Shown here in pieces: positions 47,905 through 62,076 of a stretch of DNA of 64,000 bases. The stretch comes from Agelaius tricolor (taxonomy: Eukaryota > Chordata > Aves > Passeriformes > Icteridae), in NCBI GenBank assembly GCA_023055355.1, contig JALJCS010000018.1, forward strand, positions 744,001 through 808,000, written 5' to 3'. A program made the translations under genes and the position numbers. Under the pieces are notes generated by a model. That model was given only the letters and a program-made list of their open reading frames with translations. It did no database searches and was not told the DNA's origin. Each line of letters begins with the position of its first letter. Position 1 is the stretch's first letter.

Positions 47905-49292
47905 GCTGTGGTGTCCCTGTGTGTCAGTCTGTGTGTCCTGTACTGTGTGTCCCTGTGGTGTCAGTCTGTGTGTCCTGTACTGTGTGTCCCTGTGGTGTCA
48001 GTCTGTGTGTCCTGTGCTGTGTGTCCCTGGTGTCAGTGTGTGTGTCCTGTGCTGTGTTTCCCTGTGGTGTCAGTGTGTGTGTCCTGTGCTGTGTGTCCCT
48101 GTGGTGTCAGGGCCAATGCTGCTGTACTGTGTGTCCCTGTATGTCAGTGTGTGTGTCCTGTGCTGTGTGTCCCTGTGTGTCAGTCTGTGTGTCCTGTACT
48201 GTGTGTCCCTGTGTGTCAGTGTGTGTGTCCTGTCCTGTGTGTCCCTGTGTGTCAGTGTGTGTGTCCTGTACTGTGTGTCCCTGTGTGTCAGTCTGTGTGT
48301 CCTGTGCTGTGTGTCCCTGTGGTGTCAGTGTGTGTGTCCTGTGCTGTGTGTCCCTGTGTGTCAGTCTGTGTGTCCTGTGCTGTGTGTCCCTGTGTGTCAG
48401 TGTGTGTGTCCTGTGCTGTGTGTCCCTGTGGTGTCAGTGTGTGTGTCCTGTACTGTGTGTCCGTGTGTGTCCTGTGCTGTGTGTCCCTGTGGTGTCAGTG
48501 TGTGTGTCCTGTGCTGTGTGTCCCTGTGGTGTCAGTCTGTGTGTCCTGTGCTGTGTGTCCCTGTGGTGTCAGTGTGTGTGTCCTGTGCTGTGTGTCCCTG
48601 TGTGTCAGTGTGTGTGTCCTGTGCTGTGTGTCCCTGTGGTGTCAGTCTGTGTGTCCTGTGCTGTGTGTCCCTGTGGTGTCAGTGTGTGTGTCCTGTGCTG
48701 TGTGTCCCTGTGTGTCAGTCTGTGTGTCCTGTACTGTGTGTCCCTGTGGTGTCAGTGTGTGTGTCCTGTGCTGTGTGTCCCTGTGGTGTCAGTGTGTGTG
48801 TCCTGTGCTGTGTGTCCCTGTGGTGTCAGTGTGTGTGTCCTGTGCTGTGTGTCCCTGTGTGTCAGTGTGTGTGTCCTGTGCTGTGTGTCCCTGTGGTGTC
48901 AGTGTGTGTGTCCTGTGCTGTGTGTCCCTGTGTGTCAGTGTGTGTGTCCTGTGCTGTGTGTCCCTGTGGTGTCAGTGTGTGTGTCCTGTGCTGTGTGTCC
49001 CTGTGTGTCAGTGTGTGTGTCCTGTGCTGTGTGTCCCTGTGGTGTCAGTGTGTGTGTCCTGTGCTGTGTGTCCCTGTGGTGTCAGTGTGTGTGTCCTGTG
49101 CTGTGTGTCCCTGTGTGTCAGTGTGTGTGTCCTGTGCTGTGTGTCCCTGTGGTGTCAGTCTGTGTGTCCTGTACTGTGTGTCCCTGTGTGTCAGTGTGTG
49201 TGTCCTGTGCTGTGTGTCCCTGTGGTGTCAGTGTGTGTGTCCTGTGCTGTGTGTCCCTGTGGTGTCAGGGCCAATGCTGTACTGTGTGTCCC
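47905..49292. repeat. 34/35-bp GT-rich minisatellite, about 40 copies
   Basis: About 40 units of TGTGTGTCCTGTGCTGTGTG-TCCCTGTG-(G)TGTCAG run for about 1.39 kb. Two length forms, 34 and 35 bp, are interspersed, with further substitutions (CAGTCT/CAGTGT, GTACTG/GTGCTG). The segment GTCAGGGCCAATGCTG occurs both near 48106 and at the 3' edge near 49265. All three + frames are open for over 500 codons (Cys/Val/Ser-rich), which is expected of a stop-free repeat and is not evidence of a gene. Confidence 0.95.
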
Positions 49293-49299
49293 TGGTGTC

Positions 49300-52200
49300 C
49301 CACAGCCGCTCTGCTCATTGGGCATGGGCTGCAGCGAGGTTCCAAACACACCTCCCTTTGGAGGTTCCTCTGCTTTGGACCACTGTTTCTTGCTGGATGT
49401 GTTTCCCTGAACAGCTCCTGGCCCTCTCTGGGGAGTGTGTTCCTGGAAGGTGCTGAGCAGAGTTTCATTGTTGTTCCCTGGGCTCAGAGCTCCCTGAAAG
49501 CCCCGGGCTGGCTGGTTTGCTGCGGGGTCTCAGCCTGTGGCCAGCCCTCCCAGTCCCAGCCACCTCTGCTGCTGAGGAGGTGAATCCTGGAGCTGGACTT
49601 GGTCCAGAGAAACTATCTGCCATGCTGTGAAGCATGGTCAATAAAATCAATGAGATTTGCCATTTGTCCCTATTTCAGGTGCTCCCACCCTCACCAGCTG
49701 AGGAGGGGGACAGTGGGTTTGAGCTAAGGGGAGCAGTGGGCCCAGGGCAGATGGACACAGAAAGCTGCAGTGAATCCTGGTGTGGCGAAGACAGCTGAAA
49801 CGTGCTGGGCAGGAGAGCTCGGGGCTGATTGCATGGCCCAGCCATAGCCCACAAATTTAAGGGATTTTCAGTTTGTGCACATTTGCTAGGCCGGCTGAGA
49901 CTTTTCCGATATGTCTTCTGGATGAGTACGCAATTATTTAAGGTTCAATTTTCATTTTTTAATACCTAAAATCACATTATTGATACAACTTGGTAGACTT
50001 CTAGCTTGAAATATATGTTAATCAGATCAAATTGTTGATCATTAGAATTTATTTGTTTCCTGAGAACATCCATTTTAAGGCATCAGCTTTCTTTCTGGAA
50101 AAGCAAATACTCTGTTCTGTTTATGTGGGTCAGTCCTGGAGTAGCTGCTTAATATCCCGTGTCTGGAATTCAGTTGTCTTTTCTCTTGGGTGGGTCAGGA
50201 AGGCAGTTGAAGCAGGCAGTAATGGCTGCTGGGCTTTCATTTCTTTGTGACTGGTAAATGAAACACATGCAGCCTCGCCAAACTACATGACTAATGACAA
50301 CCTCCAGTGGCTCCTGCAATCAAAGATTAATTTGCTTTATCAAGTTTAAAGAATAGTAGGTGATAAATCATGTCAAAAAGAAATAATCAGTGGCAGGCTG
50401 ATGTTCTTTTGCACAGTGGAGGACAGGTGCAATAGAGGATTCATCTGCCATAGACTGTTAATTTTGTTCTTGTGCTGATGTGTTAATTTTTATTTAGTTG
50501 ATTTTTCAGTCAAATGGGATGCATTGTCAACTAATATTTTTACCTAAAATATATAGTATTGCTTTTTAGCTCTAAAATCAAACATGCTTAGAGTCTCTCA
50601 CTTTCCATCAAAATATTTCCCATTTAATTCCTTTAATAATTTATGGATACATCTCTATCCCATTGGGTTTGCTGTCTTGGAGCACAGCTTAATGTGGACA
50701 GGAATAAAAATATGCTGTACGTATCTAGTGCATGCATAATATATTTCTTTTCTCTGCAGTTGATTCTTGTTTAGCCAGATCTGCTCTGCTATTCTCTCTG
50801 CAGGAGAAGGCTGATGTTGGTCCTAGAGTTGCCCTGGTGCTGCAGTTGCTCTGGGCAGCTGAGGTTTGACCCGTGTGGGACTTGCTGCCGCCTCCTCCCA
50901 CCCGCTGGTGGCACAGCACAGAGGGATCAGCGTGGAGCAGGAGGGAATCAGTTCTCCTGTTTCTCACCTAATGAAGCCATTCAGAGACTGCAGCTCTGTC
51001 ACTTATGCAATTACTGAATAGAATCATCCCAATAAAATCTACAGTTTAAAAAAAAATCCATTGTGGTATGACATGGCATAGCATGGCACTGACTGACCTG
51101 CATTTATTGTGAATCCTGGGGCCCACAGAGCGAGGGCTGCAGATGTTTGTTTTTCAAGGAAAAGCCTGTGCTAACTTAGCTCTCCAGCTGCACAGTTGAC
51201 TGTTGAGCATTTTCAGTCCTTATTTCAGTTAAACCATGGCCCAATTACATATTTGGCAGCAATGTTTTCTATGTGTAAGAGAATTTTAGTAAAGGAATAA
51301 TGTAGATTCCATTATCTTCAGTCCTGGCTAGCAGCGTCTGTGATTTCATACCAATATGTGAGCCCTCTAGTGGCATTCCGAGTGCTGGAAGTGTGGCTGG
51401 CAGGGCACAGGATGCCCTCGGAGAGCTGGGCATCCACACAGGGCGGCTCATTCTTATCACAGTGATGGCTCTGGGAATAGATTTGGAGAACAAGGTGAGA
51501 AGAGTCTGTGTTTATCTACTTTGGGCCAAAGAAAGAAAAATATCCCCCTCGCAATTTAAATCTAAAATTCTGTAGCTAAATTAAGACATTTCATAAATTT
51601 CCTTCAGCAGTCTTTAGGAATACAACTCCTCATAAGAGCTCTTTCACCCCAGAAAAATATCTGTAGCTGTCTTCAAGTTGATAACAGATGAGTGAAGATA
51701 GGTAATAAATAATAGTATGGAAAGTCTTCTTGTTTGAACATGTTTTGCCAAAAGCACTGAATATGAAGTTGGGTGAGAGAAAGGAGAAACATTCTCTGAC
51801 TATGACTGACATACTTTATGATGATTTAGTGGAACACCTTGCGGCCAACTGTCGCTTTTGTTCACAGGTGTTCTAAAGCTGTCACACCCCTGTTCCTCTC
51901 ACACAACAAATTCACGATCTAATTCATTGTTAATTGTTGAATGCTCCTTTTTATGGTATCCAGAGATGCCCTAGGAGCCACGTGGCTTCCTTAGATTCTT
52001 ATGTGTTAAAAAAATGGAGTCACAACCTTAATGTTTGGAGCAGTACAACTTGGGTTCATCTGTGGATCACTTGAACTTAGGAAGGCTCGGGGCTTTTTCC
52101 ACTTAGGAAAAAAGTGTATTTTAGTTAAAACAAAAATGAAAATAAACATTTTCTCCAGAGCATCTGGTTCAGGTTTGTGTTAGACTTTGTCAGTGTGTGG

Positions 52201-55200
52201 TGTAGCAGGGTGTGATTTTCATACCTAATTGGATTAGTATAAGGTAGAACAACTGGTGCATCTCTGTGCATGTGCACAGGAAGGAGCAGGGATAGGCTGT
52301 TTCACCCAGGCAGTGTGCAGGCTGGGGCAGTGGAGACTGTTCTCTTGTCTATAACCATTTTCCATATCCTGAAATCAAATTTGCAGAACAAACAGCAGTT
52401 GGGCTTGGCTTCATATTTCATTAGATAGGCGCATCCTCACAAAATTATTTTCATTAGACCATGCAGACATCTTTCTGACATTTACTTTTGTGTGCTTTTA
52501 GAGTAATCAAAAATGCTAGTAATGTCCAGATATGGGTCTGTTTCACATACAGGAATATATTTTTGAAGTATGCTTTTCAGACTTAAATGCACTTTTGTTA
52601 AACATCACAGGAAGGCAAACGGTTTTCTTTCTTCTACTTGCCCTTCTTCTGAAGCAAGGAGGGGAATAATACTCCAAGTGTTTCAGTGTTGTGTTTCACA
52701 CAGGCTTCATCTGTATCATCTTTGTTGGAAGAGTTGGTAGTTGGCATCAATTTGGATCAAAAGAACTGCAGTTAGGAAGGCCATGAGGAAGGTTCCATAT
52801 TATTTCTCCAGAGCATTCTCACTACTGACGAGTTGTTTCTTGAGGCATGTAGCTCTATTGAGAAAGATGTCTTCTGGGAATAAAAGTTTTATTTCTGAAG
52901 CAGGGGTTTATATCAATTTAAGTATTAAATTATTTGTATAGATATCATCTACACAATAAAGTGGCTGATCACAAGATACGTAAAAACTTTAGTATGTAAG
53001 TCAATATAAAATCATATTATTTTAGATTTTATAAGAATGTGCACAGAATCTGATTATTTAAGTAACATTAATAGAATAGGCTATCTTTGAATGAGCTCTG
53101 AACAGCACAAGTACATTCTAGTTTATGCATTTTAAGACTGTTGCTGTCAGTCAGACTGAGAAGAGGCAGTACAGGAGGCCTGGGTGCCCCTGCAGAGGCT
53201 GTGGCCTCGCTGCCACGTGGGTCCTGCGGGAGCCCAGGGTGTGGAGGGCACTGGGCTGCCGTGGGTGCCGCTGGCTGGGTACCTGCAGCTCCTGTTTGGC
53301 TGCTCAGCATCAGCCACCCCATCCTTCAGGGTGTTCACTGCCGTGTGCCTCATTCAGCTGTGGAGCGAGAGGGCCTTTATTTACTCTGCCCTGCATTTTT
53401 CTCCCTTAGCCTGGTGACAGTCTTTCTCCGGCCAGAGCCAAGGCAGGCTGTGTTTTTCTGTGCACAACTTCAGGGAGTCACCCCTTTGTTTCAACTTCAA
53501 AGGCTGCAGTCCGAAGCTCACCACGTTTTACTGAGAATAATCACTGATCAAGGTTCTTGACCAATTTTGATTGATTGGTTTCATTAGTTTTTATTACTTT
53601 TATAAGCTTTTCGATAAATACTCATGTAACTGTAATTCTGCTCCCTGCTGGTGATCCAGAGTTGGATCTATTGCTGTGTTATCTCTACAGCATATTTGTG
53701 TTTGGAATTTCTTGACTAATACTATGCTCTCTCAAATTTTAGCTATATTATTTAGTTGCCTAATTTCAGCAAAAGTTAAAGATTTGCAACTTCTCTTTAA
53801 ATTATGCCTCTCAAATACTTTGTGTGCTCATAGGTCAGACCAGCTCATTCCTTTTTCCTGAGCTCTTCTTGATTTCAGTGTCCTGTGTTTTAGCTTGAAC
53901 TCTTGGGTGAAATTGAGAGTTGATGAATTTTTGATATTTGAGTATCACTGTGTTTTTATATTTAAAAACATCTGTAACTCCTCTTGAACCAAACTGTAGT
54001 TTTTAAAGGTCTGTCCTATTAAATTCTCTTTCCACTCTGCAGCACTTTGAGGACTTCTATTCCTCAAAGGACCCTCCTGATACAGACACACCAGGCTTCA
54101 TTCACTTGTTATTCTTTACCATCTTAGAATTGCACCAATATTTCATCTCCACAAGTAGACAAACTAACCTGAATTAGGAAACCACAGGCTCTGCTTTGTT
54201 TGTTGCCCTGGCCACATGGTTTATTAAACCTTGTTTTTGTCTGCTTTGGATAAGGAATGTCTTTGTCTTGCTGTTTTACCACTGATGCAAAATACAAGAA
54301 AACAAACTATCAAGGTAAACCTAGGATTAAAGGAGTGGAAAAGTGTCTCAAAACTATTTCCCATCTCATTTTGATTCCCATCTCATCAAGCAGTGCTTGT
54401 CCAGAGTGAGAGATGTGCCCCACAGCATCTCAGTTCAGAGTGATGGATGGCTGTGGGAGGAATTCCTGGTCCTGCTGACATGTCAGGGGTGTTACCTTAA
54501 CATGCAACAGCAATGTCTTTAAATGGTTTTACGAGTAGGGAGGTAAGATCTGCTTCCATGCTCAATTGAAGAACTGCCATTTTGGAACTACAGAGGGAAA
54601 GTTGTATGATCAAAGCAAAACCAAAGCTTCGGGAACTGTAAAAACCATTGTGAGTGGAGGAAATAATATTTCAACCACACAGCTGAATTTTAGCTGCATG
54701 ATGATATAGAGACAATGAAAAGGAATGTAATGTTTAGGATAATGATTTATGAAACAATCAAACTGTAAGGAAGAAATCTATGGAAATAGTTGAGCACATC
54801 AGCCTAAAAATAATGCAGATGGAAAGGCAAAGACAGTGCACTTCAGTGCTCTGTGCTGTCAGCAGTGAGGGCTGGACTGGCCATGGAGCAAAACTATTAA
54901 AGAGCAGTTCAACAAGCTTAACAGATATGTCTAATTTAAAGCATTTCTTGGAGAGATGCATGATGAAATAAAACTGCGGGGGTTTTTTTGTTAAAATCTA
55001 CTTTAACAAAGAAATGCTTTCCCAAAGCTCTGATACTTTTTTAAATTAAAAATACAAATCGTGGTTTGCATAATATGTGCTGGAGAATTACTGTTTTATG
55101 TTACAGTAATATGTTGCAATTATTATTTAAAACCTTATTTAATTTTTAGATTCAGGTGTAAATCAGTGTTATCATGCTGTAATTGAAAAATTGTGCTCAC

Positions 55201-58200
55201 CTTTTTTTCCTGAAGGTATCTTGAAGGGCATCAATTAAAAAGGCAATTTATTTTAAAAATACTTTCACATGAACTACTGATGCAAATTTTATGTTTAGTT
55301 ATGTAAATCCATAGGAAAGCCTTAAAAAGTTACCTTTTGTTTAATCTTATGTGGAGCCCCTGGTTCATGCTTGTCTGTTTAATAAAGGGTCAGATTTTAT
55401 TTATGTGGTTAAGTAGAACATAAATGTAGACACTTCACACGATGTACCATGTAAATGTAAGCCTTTGTAGTTACAAGTTTTTTTGTAGCTGGAGAATTGT
55501 TTTAAAAGGCATGTAATTTATTAGCTATCAGTAGCTGCTTTATTGCCTTGCCGCGCTGCAGTAATAAATAAAAGAAAGTGAGCTGATTTTACAAATGGCA
55601 CACAAGGTGCACATTTTGTGAAAAAAGTCTTTTTTTAAAGAATTGGCATTAAATCCTTTTTTGTGATGACAAAGAGGCTAAGAGTGCAAACTGTATTTTC
55701 TGTTTATCGAAAACAGAGTCTCTTTTTCTCGAGGGCATTTTTTCCTATGATCATCAAGGGATTTCAAAAGCAATAAAGTGTGGAATCATTGTTCGACTTG
55801 AACAGTATTAAAACTTAGGTTTTAATTTCAGTGAAGTAATAAGATTTGAACCTGTCTCACATTACAGCACTGTAAGGCATTTAGCAATTGTATTTTAAAG
55901 GAGGTTTTTAAAATGCAGCTCACTTGAAAGCTAACTGTCTATCGAGTAATTAATAGTTTCTTTTCAGCACAGGCTGTTGTGAATCATACTAAGAAATCTT
56001 GGTTTTGTTAATAACAAATTAAGATAATTGTAAGGAAGTTATTTCCTAATTAGTTTAAACTTAAAATCTTTTTTGCCCCTTTCTGAGATGGATTTTCAAA
56101 TGAAGACAAAAAAAAAAAAAGAAAGAAAATATTGAGGTTTTCAGCATGATTTTCACCCTAGCATTAAAAAAAAAATCTCTATGTTTACCTGTACATTTCA
56201 AGAAACTGTATTTCTTGGTTAGCAGCACGTCTGCTTGCCTTTAAGTATTTAATCAGTAAACATACTTTATTGCATTAATGCAATTTCTGTTTCAAAATTG
56301 CACGTTGCAGTTGCAGATAATTCTGCAGAGCTTCTCTCTTCTGTAGGGACACGGGGAACTCTGGGATACTGGAACTCCCTGTGCTCGCTTTGGCACGGAT
56401 ATTCTCCGGGTTCAGACTGAAAATACTCCTTCAGGTTGGTAAGTAAAATGTGGGCTGATGAGGGCATAGCCATACCCATGCCCTGCAGCTGGAAATGCAC
56501 AGGTGTGATTTTGGGAAGGGGAGTTTGGGCACAGGTGCCTGTTCCAGCTGCCCCGGTGTTGGTGCGGGTGCTGAGAGCTATGGCCTTCCGTGGTGGTTCT
56601 GAGCAGCAACTGCCTCCATCAGCCATCAGGTTTGTTCCTGTATTTTAGTAGATGGCCTAGACTGTAAATATTAGAGGATCTAAAATAAATCAACATATTA
56701 TCCTAAGGATACAAAACGTAAGAGCTATTTGTGGCTAGGAGCCCTTGACAGATAGTTTGGCTGAGGCAGATGATTGCCCGCCTCTTGGATCTGGCTCCCA
56801 TTGCTGTGCCTGCAGGCAGTGTGGTGTTATAGTTGTATATTGATGTTAGGGTTACTACTGAGTGGCTAGCAATGACAGATGTCTATAATTAGAGGCAATG
56901 CTGCCAGTATTTCAGAGGAGCCGGCCTATGTTGAACCATTATCTTATTTCTGGCTTGCCAAAGAGGGTTGTTCAAATTGCTGGTATTAGCTGTGGTGGCT
57001 GTAACACCTCTCCTTATGCCCTGGGATAAATGTGCAAAAGCACTGTCATGTACAACCCTGGTGCAAAACCTCTTCAGAAGAAGTGATCCTGCTAAATTTC
57101 ATGTGCTTAAGGCTTGATTTGGAGATGCAGAACACCTGCAGTGCTGTTATTCAGTACAATGCAATAGGTTTGGATATAGGGATTTTAGAGCTATAGTAAG
57201 TAGCTCTGATTTTTATTCCGTACTTTTAAGTGCCAGAGTGATGTAGATTTTTGAGTGTTGGTGTTTATTGCACATAAGTGTGCTGAGTGGGCCACTCATT
57301 TAGATACAATTCAGCATCTGAATAAAATTTAGCTGCACACTTGTAATAGTTATGTAGGGACAAGTCAGAGTGTGGATTACTGCTATTTGATTACCTGTAT
57401 TTCTGGATCTTTTGGAGTGTTCTGACTGACACAAATATAATCTTGTAACTGCACAGTAGTGCTTCATTTCAATCACGAAGGATTCTAAAACAGCATTTTG
57501 GCTTATTGTTAAGCAATTCCTTGACTGCATACATGGCTTGAATTTCTGCAGTTCACTGTATAGCTCTGATGGAAAGTGCAGCCCAACACTGTGCTTCAAA
57601 AGCTAAAAATCTTCTGGAAGGTGTTCAAAAAGTAACAGCTGTTAATAGTATTTCCGTTTTCACTATAATATCTGTTCTTTAAGCCCTGAAGGGGAACACA
57701 AGAGACAGTGGAATTAAAACTCTCTAACAGTGCTTAACAAAAATGAAAGTCTAAACAAGACTATTTAAGCTAAGCATCCTTTTAACTAATGGCTAACTGA
57801 AAACCTAGCAGATAAACCCATTTCTTTTTTCTTCTTCTTTGTTTTTTATGGAGAATGCTTCTCAGGCTGCATCAGTAATAAGAGCAGTCCATTCATGGTA
57901 GGTCTCCTGTATAAGTTCAGCAGAATTGTACCTCTTTCAAGATTTTCAGAAAACATGGATTAAGAAAAGGAGAAATAAATAAATAAGTAAATAAACGCTG
58001 AGAGATAGTAATTGAAATAGAGATCAATTTCCATGTAAGAGAGAGTTTATTGCTGGCACCGTATAGGCATTTTATAGATCAGGAAACAGGGAGTTAATCA
58101 CTCTGGCACCCTAGACTCCTCTGAATCCTCCAACTTATGGGGAAGAACTGGGGAACAGGGCCTGGAAAACAGCCTTTGTGGGAAATGTTAATACCTCTTG

Positions 58201-59840
58201 CTGTCAGAGCTTGTGGTGGCAGAGTATTTCAACAGACTAGGAGGGAAATAACATCCATAGCAATGAGCCACACAGTGTGTTTACCCTTTCACCTAAAACA
58301 GAACACTTGGTTATAATAACAATCTCCTCATTTTTAAATGTTAGGTTGTAGTAGGTCTCTTTCAGTTGAGGATAACTTAATGCAGTATTTTAGGCTAGGT
58401 TTGGAGGTAAGACAGTAAATCATCTATATCATTTATGTCATTGGTGTGGGTGCTCTGGTTATTACGAACACAGGCAGCAGTGGGTGGGAGAGAAGCCTAC
58501 ATAGAAAGCAGCTGAAAGTCCACTTGAGTCTTCAGAGATCCTGTCTGAATTAACTGAGGCATTTCCTTATGGCCTGTTTGGAGAGTTTCTTCATTTAGAG
58601 AGTTTACTCTAATCCAGTAAAAACTCATTCTCTTGTTTAGGCTCTGAGCTAAGAGTATTTTGAGATGTTAGCTTTTTAAGACAGCTGGTCAGGAGTGGAA
58701 GTGACCAAGGTTTTCCTCTGCTAAGAAGAGGAGATAAAAGCCAGGGCTTTTGAAGCCCTCAGTTTGATCAGGAGATAAAGATGAATGATCTGGCACCCTG
58801 ATAGTCCAATTAGGGGATTCAGTTCCCATTTCCTGAAGCTGGTTGCAGAATGTAGAGCTGGATTTCTGCTGTGTTATACTGGAGATTTTAAGTGCTGCAA
58901 ATTCAAATACCTGAGTGTGATTTTAAAAATAGGGGAAATTACAAAGTGTGTTTTGGCACTCAATACCAAGAATGCCACTTGCAGTTAGTGTGGAGGTTTG
59001 GTGGGTGCTGGAGGCATGTTGGTCAGGGAGGTGGGGGGTAGAACCCCATAGTAGTTGCCCCTGCTTTGTTTGTATTCCCAAAAACACCACGGGGACAGAC
59101 AGGCTCCCCTCCATGTGCCCCATGTGCTTCAGCTCTGCCAGGCTGGGGTAAATGTGGTGCAGGTCTGCTTCTGCCCTCACTGCTCATGACAAAATGCTTT
59201 AATGTTGCTGTGATAGTTCTCTGCAGCAAGGCCTGGAGGGCATCAAGGAAGTGATAATATCTGCAGCATTTACGCTGTGCCTACGGGTAATAACTTTACT
59301 GTAATTTTCTGAAGATTCATTATCCAAAATCTTAATTCATTATAATAGCCCTTATGAAAACTGTAGAAACTAACATTTTCTTGTGCTTTCTTATTTGCAC
59401 AGTGTGAGAGATTCATTGCTCTGTTTTAATTTGTTTCATGGGGTGTGTTTGAGTACATTCCATACAGTGCTTTTATTGAATTTCTGTGACTGTCATTACT
59501 GAGCCATACAACCTTTAGGAACTCATATTCTGAGCTTCCCAGTTCTGTAATCTGCTTCACATTTAAGAATTGATATAATTAGCTTCTTCAGAGTTATAAT
59601 GTTAGAGCCAGAAAGAGAAGACTTCCAAAGGCAAAGCAAAGTTAAACATATCCAAGGCCAAAGAGTAGGGAAGAGAAGGAAATAAAATTTTGGTGTCATT
59701 ACTGAATTATTTCTGTTTTCTTGGTCTGTATTTACATGCAAGTATTTTGCTTTATAAAACATTGCTTCCACAGTTTTATTTCTTGTCCTTTTGGGACAGT
59801 TCAAGGACCTGGGAAGTGTATGTTTATGTAACTTGGACAA
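49300..59840. other. Long intronic region without recognised exons
   Basis: About 10.5 kb is mostly AT-rich and unique. The stretch 54990-56040 is free of recognisable repeats and rich in ATTA/TAAT cores, and includes TTATTGCCTTGCCGCGCTGC and CTCGAGGGCA; it is my best candidate here for conserved non-coding DNA. A GC-richer patch at 53150-53440 has open frames without family similarity. No RANBP17 exon was recognised. Confidence 0.45.
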
Positions 59841-59846
59841 CTGATA

Positions 59847-60006
59847 GCCCAGAGAAGCTGTGTCTGCCCCTGGATCCCTGGAAGTGTCCCAGGCCAGGTT
59901 GGATAGGGCGTGGAGCAGCCTGGCAATGTGTCCCTGCCCATGGCATGCGTAGGACTGGATGGGCTTTAAAGTCCCTTCCAAACCTAATCTTTCTGTGATT
60001 CTATAA
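59847..60006 (+). mobile_element. CR1 LINE, short 3' fragment
   Basis: A CR1 3' end of about 160 bp, in + orientation, shows CCCAGAGAAGCTGTG, CCCTGGAAGTGTCCCAGGCC, AGGTTGGATAGGGCGTGGAG, CTGCCCATGGCA, CCCTTCCAAACC and the terminal TCTGTGATTCTAT. It is 5'-truncated. A minus-strand open frame crossing it (59523-59981) is a by-product. Confidence 0.9.
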
Positions 60007-60009
60007 AAT

Positions 60010-62070
60010 TTCCTGGATCATGAAAAAATTCCCTGGCACCAGAACTTGTGAATCTTCTGTCTTCCTTTAGGGTCCTGATGCCACCAAGGTGGTTATAAGG
60101 GTACAAACAGAAAAAAGAAGGATCCCTTGATCCTTTGCTTTCACACTTGGTTCAGTATGTTTGAAATTGTGGCTGATCAGTATTGAAGGTGTTTCACTGG
60201 TCTGTTCTTTCTCTTGGCTGCCATGGCCAGTGCTGTCACCTCTGAGCACAGCAGTGCCACTGGGGGTTGAGGGCAGTGGTGCCACCAGCTCCAGCTTGAA
60301 TCAAAGGCCCTGGCTGGGTTCCTGGACCTGTGGAGCCCCTGAAACATCGCAGCCTAACACTGCCACTTGTGAGGATGTTTCCCTCACGGTCACAGGTGTG
60401 TAAGGTGAGCTGGGGATGGTATTCTCCTGTCAGCTGACGTTGTTGGCCATACATGTTTTAGTCACACAGCTTTGGACTGACATGGAATTCTCTTCTGGAG
60501 TTGTAAATCTTGCAGTTATAAGGATCTGGGACTCATTGTGTCACTGTTTTCCAGGAGTCTAGAACCAAGGTTTTCCTACTGGAACTTGATTCCCTGCTCC
60601 TTGCTGGCAGCACCTGAGGGCAGTAGGAGCGTCAGCCTTGGGCTCCTTGCTGAAGCAGGGCAGGGAGGGGTGAAGGGAGGAGCCCCGGGGAGTGTGGCTC
60701 TGCTGCCCTTACCCCCGGGGCGCCCTGTAGGACCTAAGCAGAAGATGAGATCACCTCCACAGCTTTTTACGACCCTTTTCAGCAGGATTTCTCTCCACCT
60801 TTTGAATATGTAGCACAGCCTTTGTTGTTGAAGTGTGTTTTATTATTGTACGACCAAAATGCTTTATCATTAATTTTTCATAGTGTTTAGAAGTCCAGGG
60901 GCATTGCATTGCTGTGGTGAGAGGCGATTACTTTTCTATTTTTGTATGCTAATAGCATGTGCGGGTTTTGAAAATTATTATGAAGAATGTTTTTTAAATA
61001 TCATATTTATTTTAGCTTACAATTTGCTATAGATTGGGTAGTTTTTATTGTGAGGGCTATATTCATGCTGACTTGGAATGACCCTGTCACACGTGAAAAC
61101 AAATCAGATTGTTGCTGTTAATGAGCTTTTCAATTTACTATTCAGTGGATCAGATAAGTGGATTTAAGAGGTAATGATCCTGCTTAGCACTCAGGCTTGT
61201 CTGTCAGATCCTAGTAGTGTGGGAAATCCCCAGGGACAAAAGCGTTGACACAGTTCTTGATGGGATAATGGGAATCAAAGCTAATGGATGATAAAAGGAG
61301 TAGTAAGAGTTACAAGGATAATTGTGGATTAAAGCACTGCTCTTTGTCAACACTGACTGCTGGTTTAGTATTTTATTTGTTAAACTCTGATGTGGGGAGA
61401 GCCTAGTTTGACAGCAGAGCACAATGAGCTGGGCTGGCTCCCGGAGCACGAAGAAAGGCTCGGAACACACAGGGGTAGCTGCTGATGCCTCTGCATTCCT
61501 TGCTACTGTTTTTTTTCTTGTCATGACACCAAACGCAATAATTCTGAAACACTGCAAAAATTGCAGCTGTTGTAGCATTTCAGCAGTGCGTTGTTTAGGG
61601 AGTGGATTTTTTTTTTACTTGGAAGATATTATTTTTATATTTCAATATATTATTTTTGCTATGCCTAATTACTGTAAGCAGTAACTTTACACTTACAGTG
61701 TGAACATAGTATTTTGCAACATTTAAAGATTGTATTATATAGTATTATTTTTTTCATCTTTTTGATTGTCCTTTGGTTTTGCCACCAAAAACTACATTCA
61801 TACAATTATAAAAGGATAAATTGGCTTACAAGTTAAGTTACCCTTGATTTTGGTGCGATTACTGGTTAGAGCTGCAAGTTTACATACTCCTGACTTTAGT
61901 AAGCTAGAATTTAAAGTCTTTGGGATGTGAAAATCCAATTGTTGATATTATTGTTTTCATTGTTCTTATTAACTGTGTCAGAGGTGGAGCATTGGTAATT
62001 TGGTTTTTAAAGCAAGTCCCAGGATTCCATCAGGGCAAAGGGAGGCTGGTGTGGGTGCGGTGGCACAGGT
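60010..62070. other. Intronic DNA without recognised exons
   Basis: The RANBP17 exon that should directly precede the one at 63737 (containing WFLDQFRKTYVGDQLQRTSK in human) was searched for by eye and not found. No further transposon is recognised. Confidence 0.45.
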
Positions 62071-62076
62071 GCCGAG

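Noticed and set aside
47820..49583. 587-, 508- and 518-codon Cys/Val/Ser-rich frames
   Set aside because: All three forward frames open because the 34/35-bp unit lacks stops; not evidence for a cysteine-rich protein.
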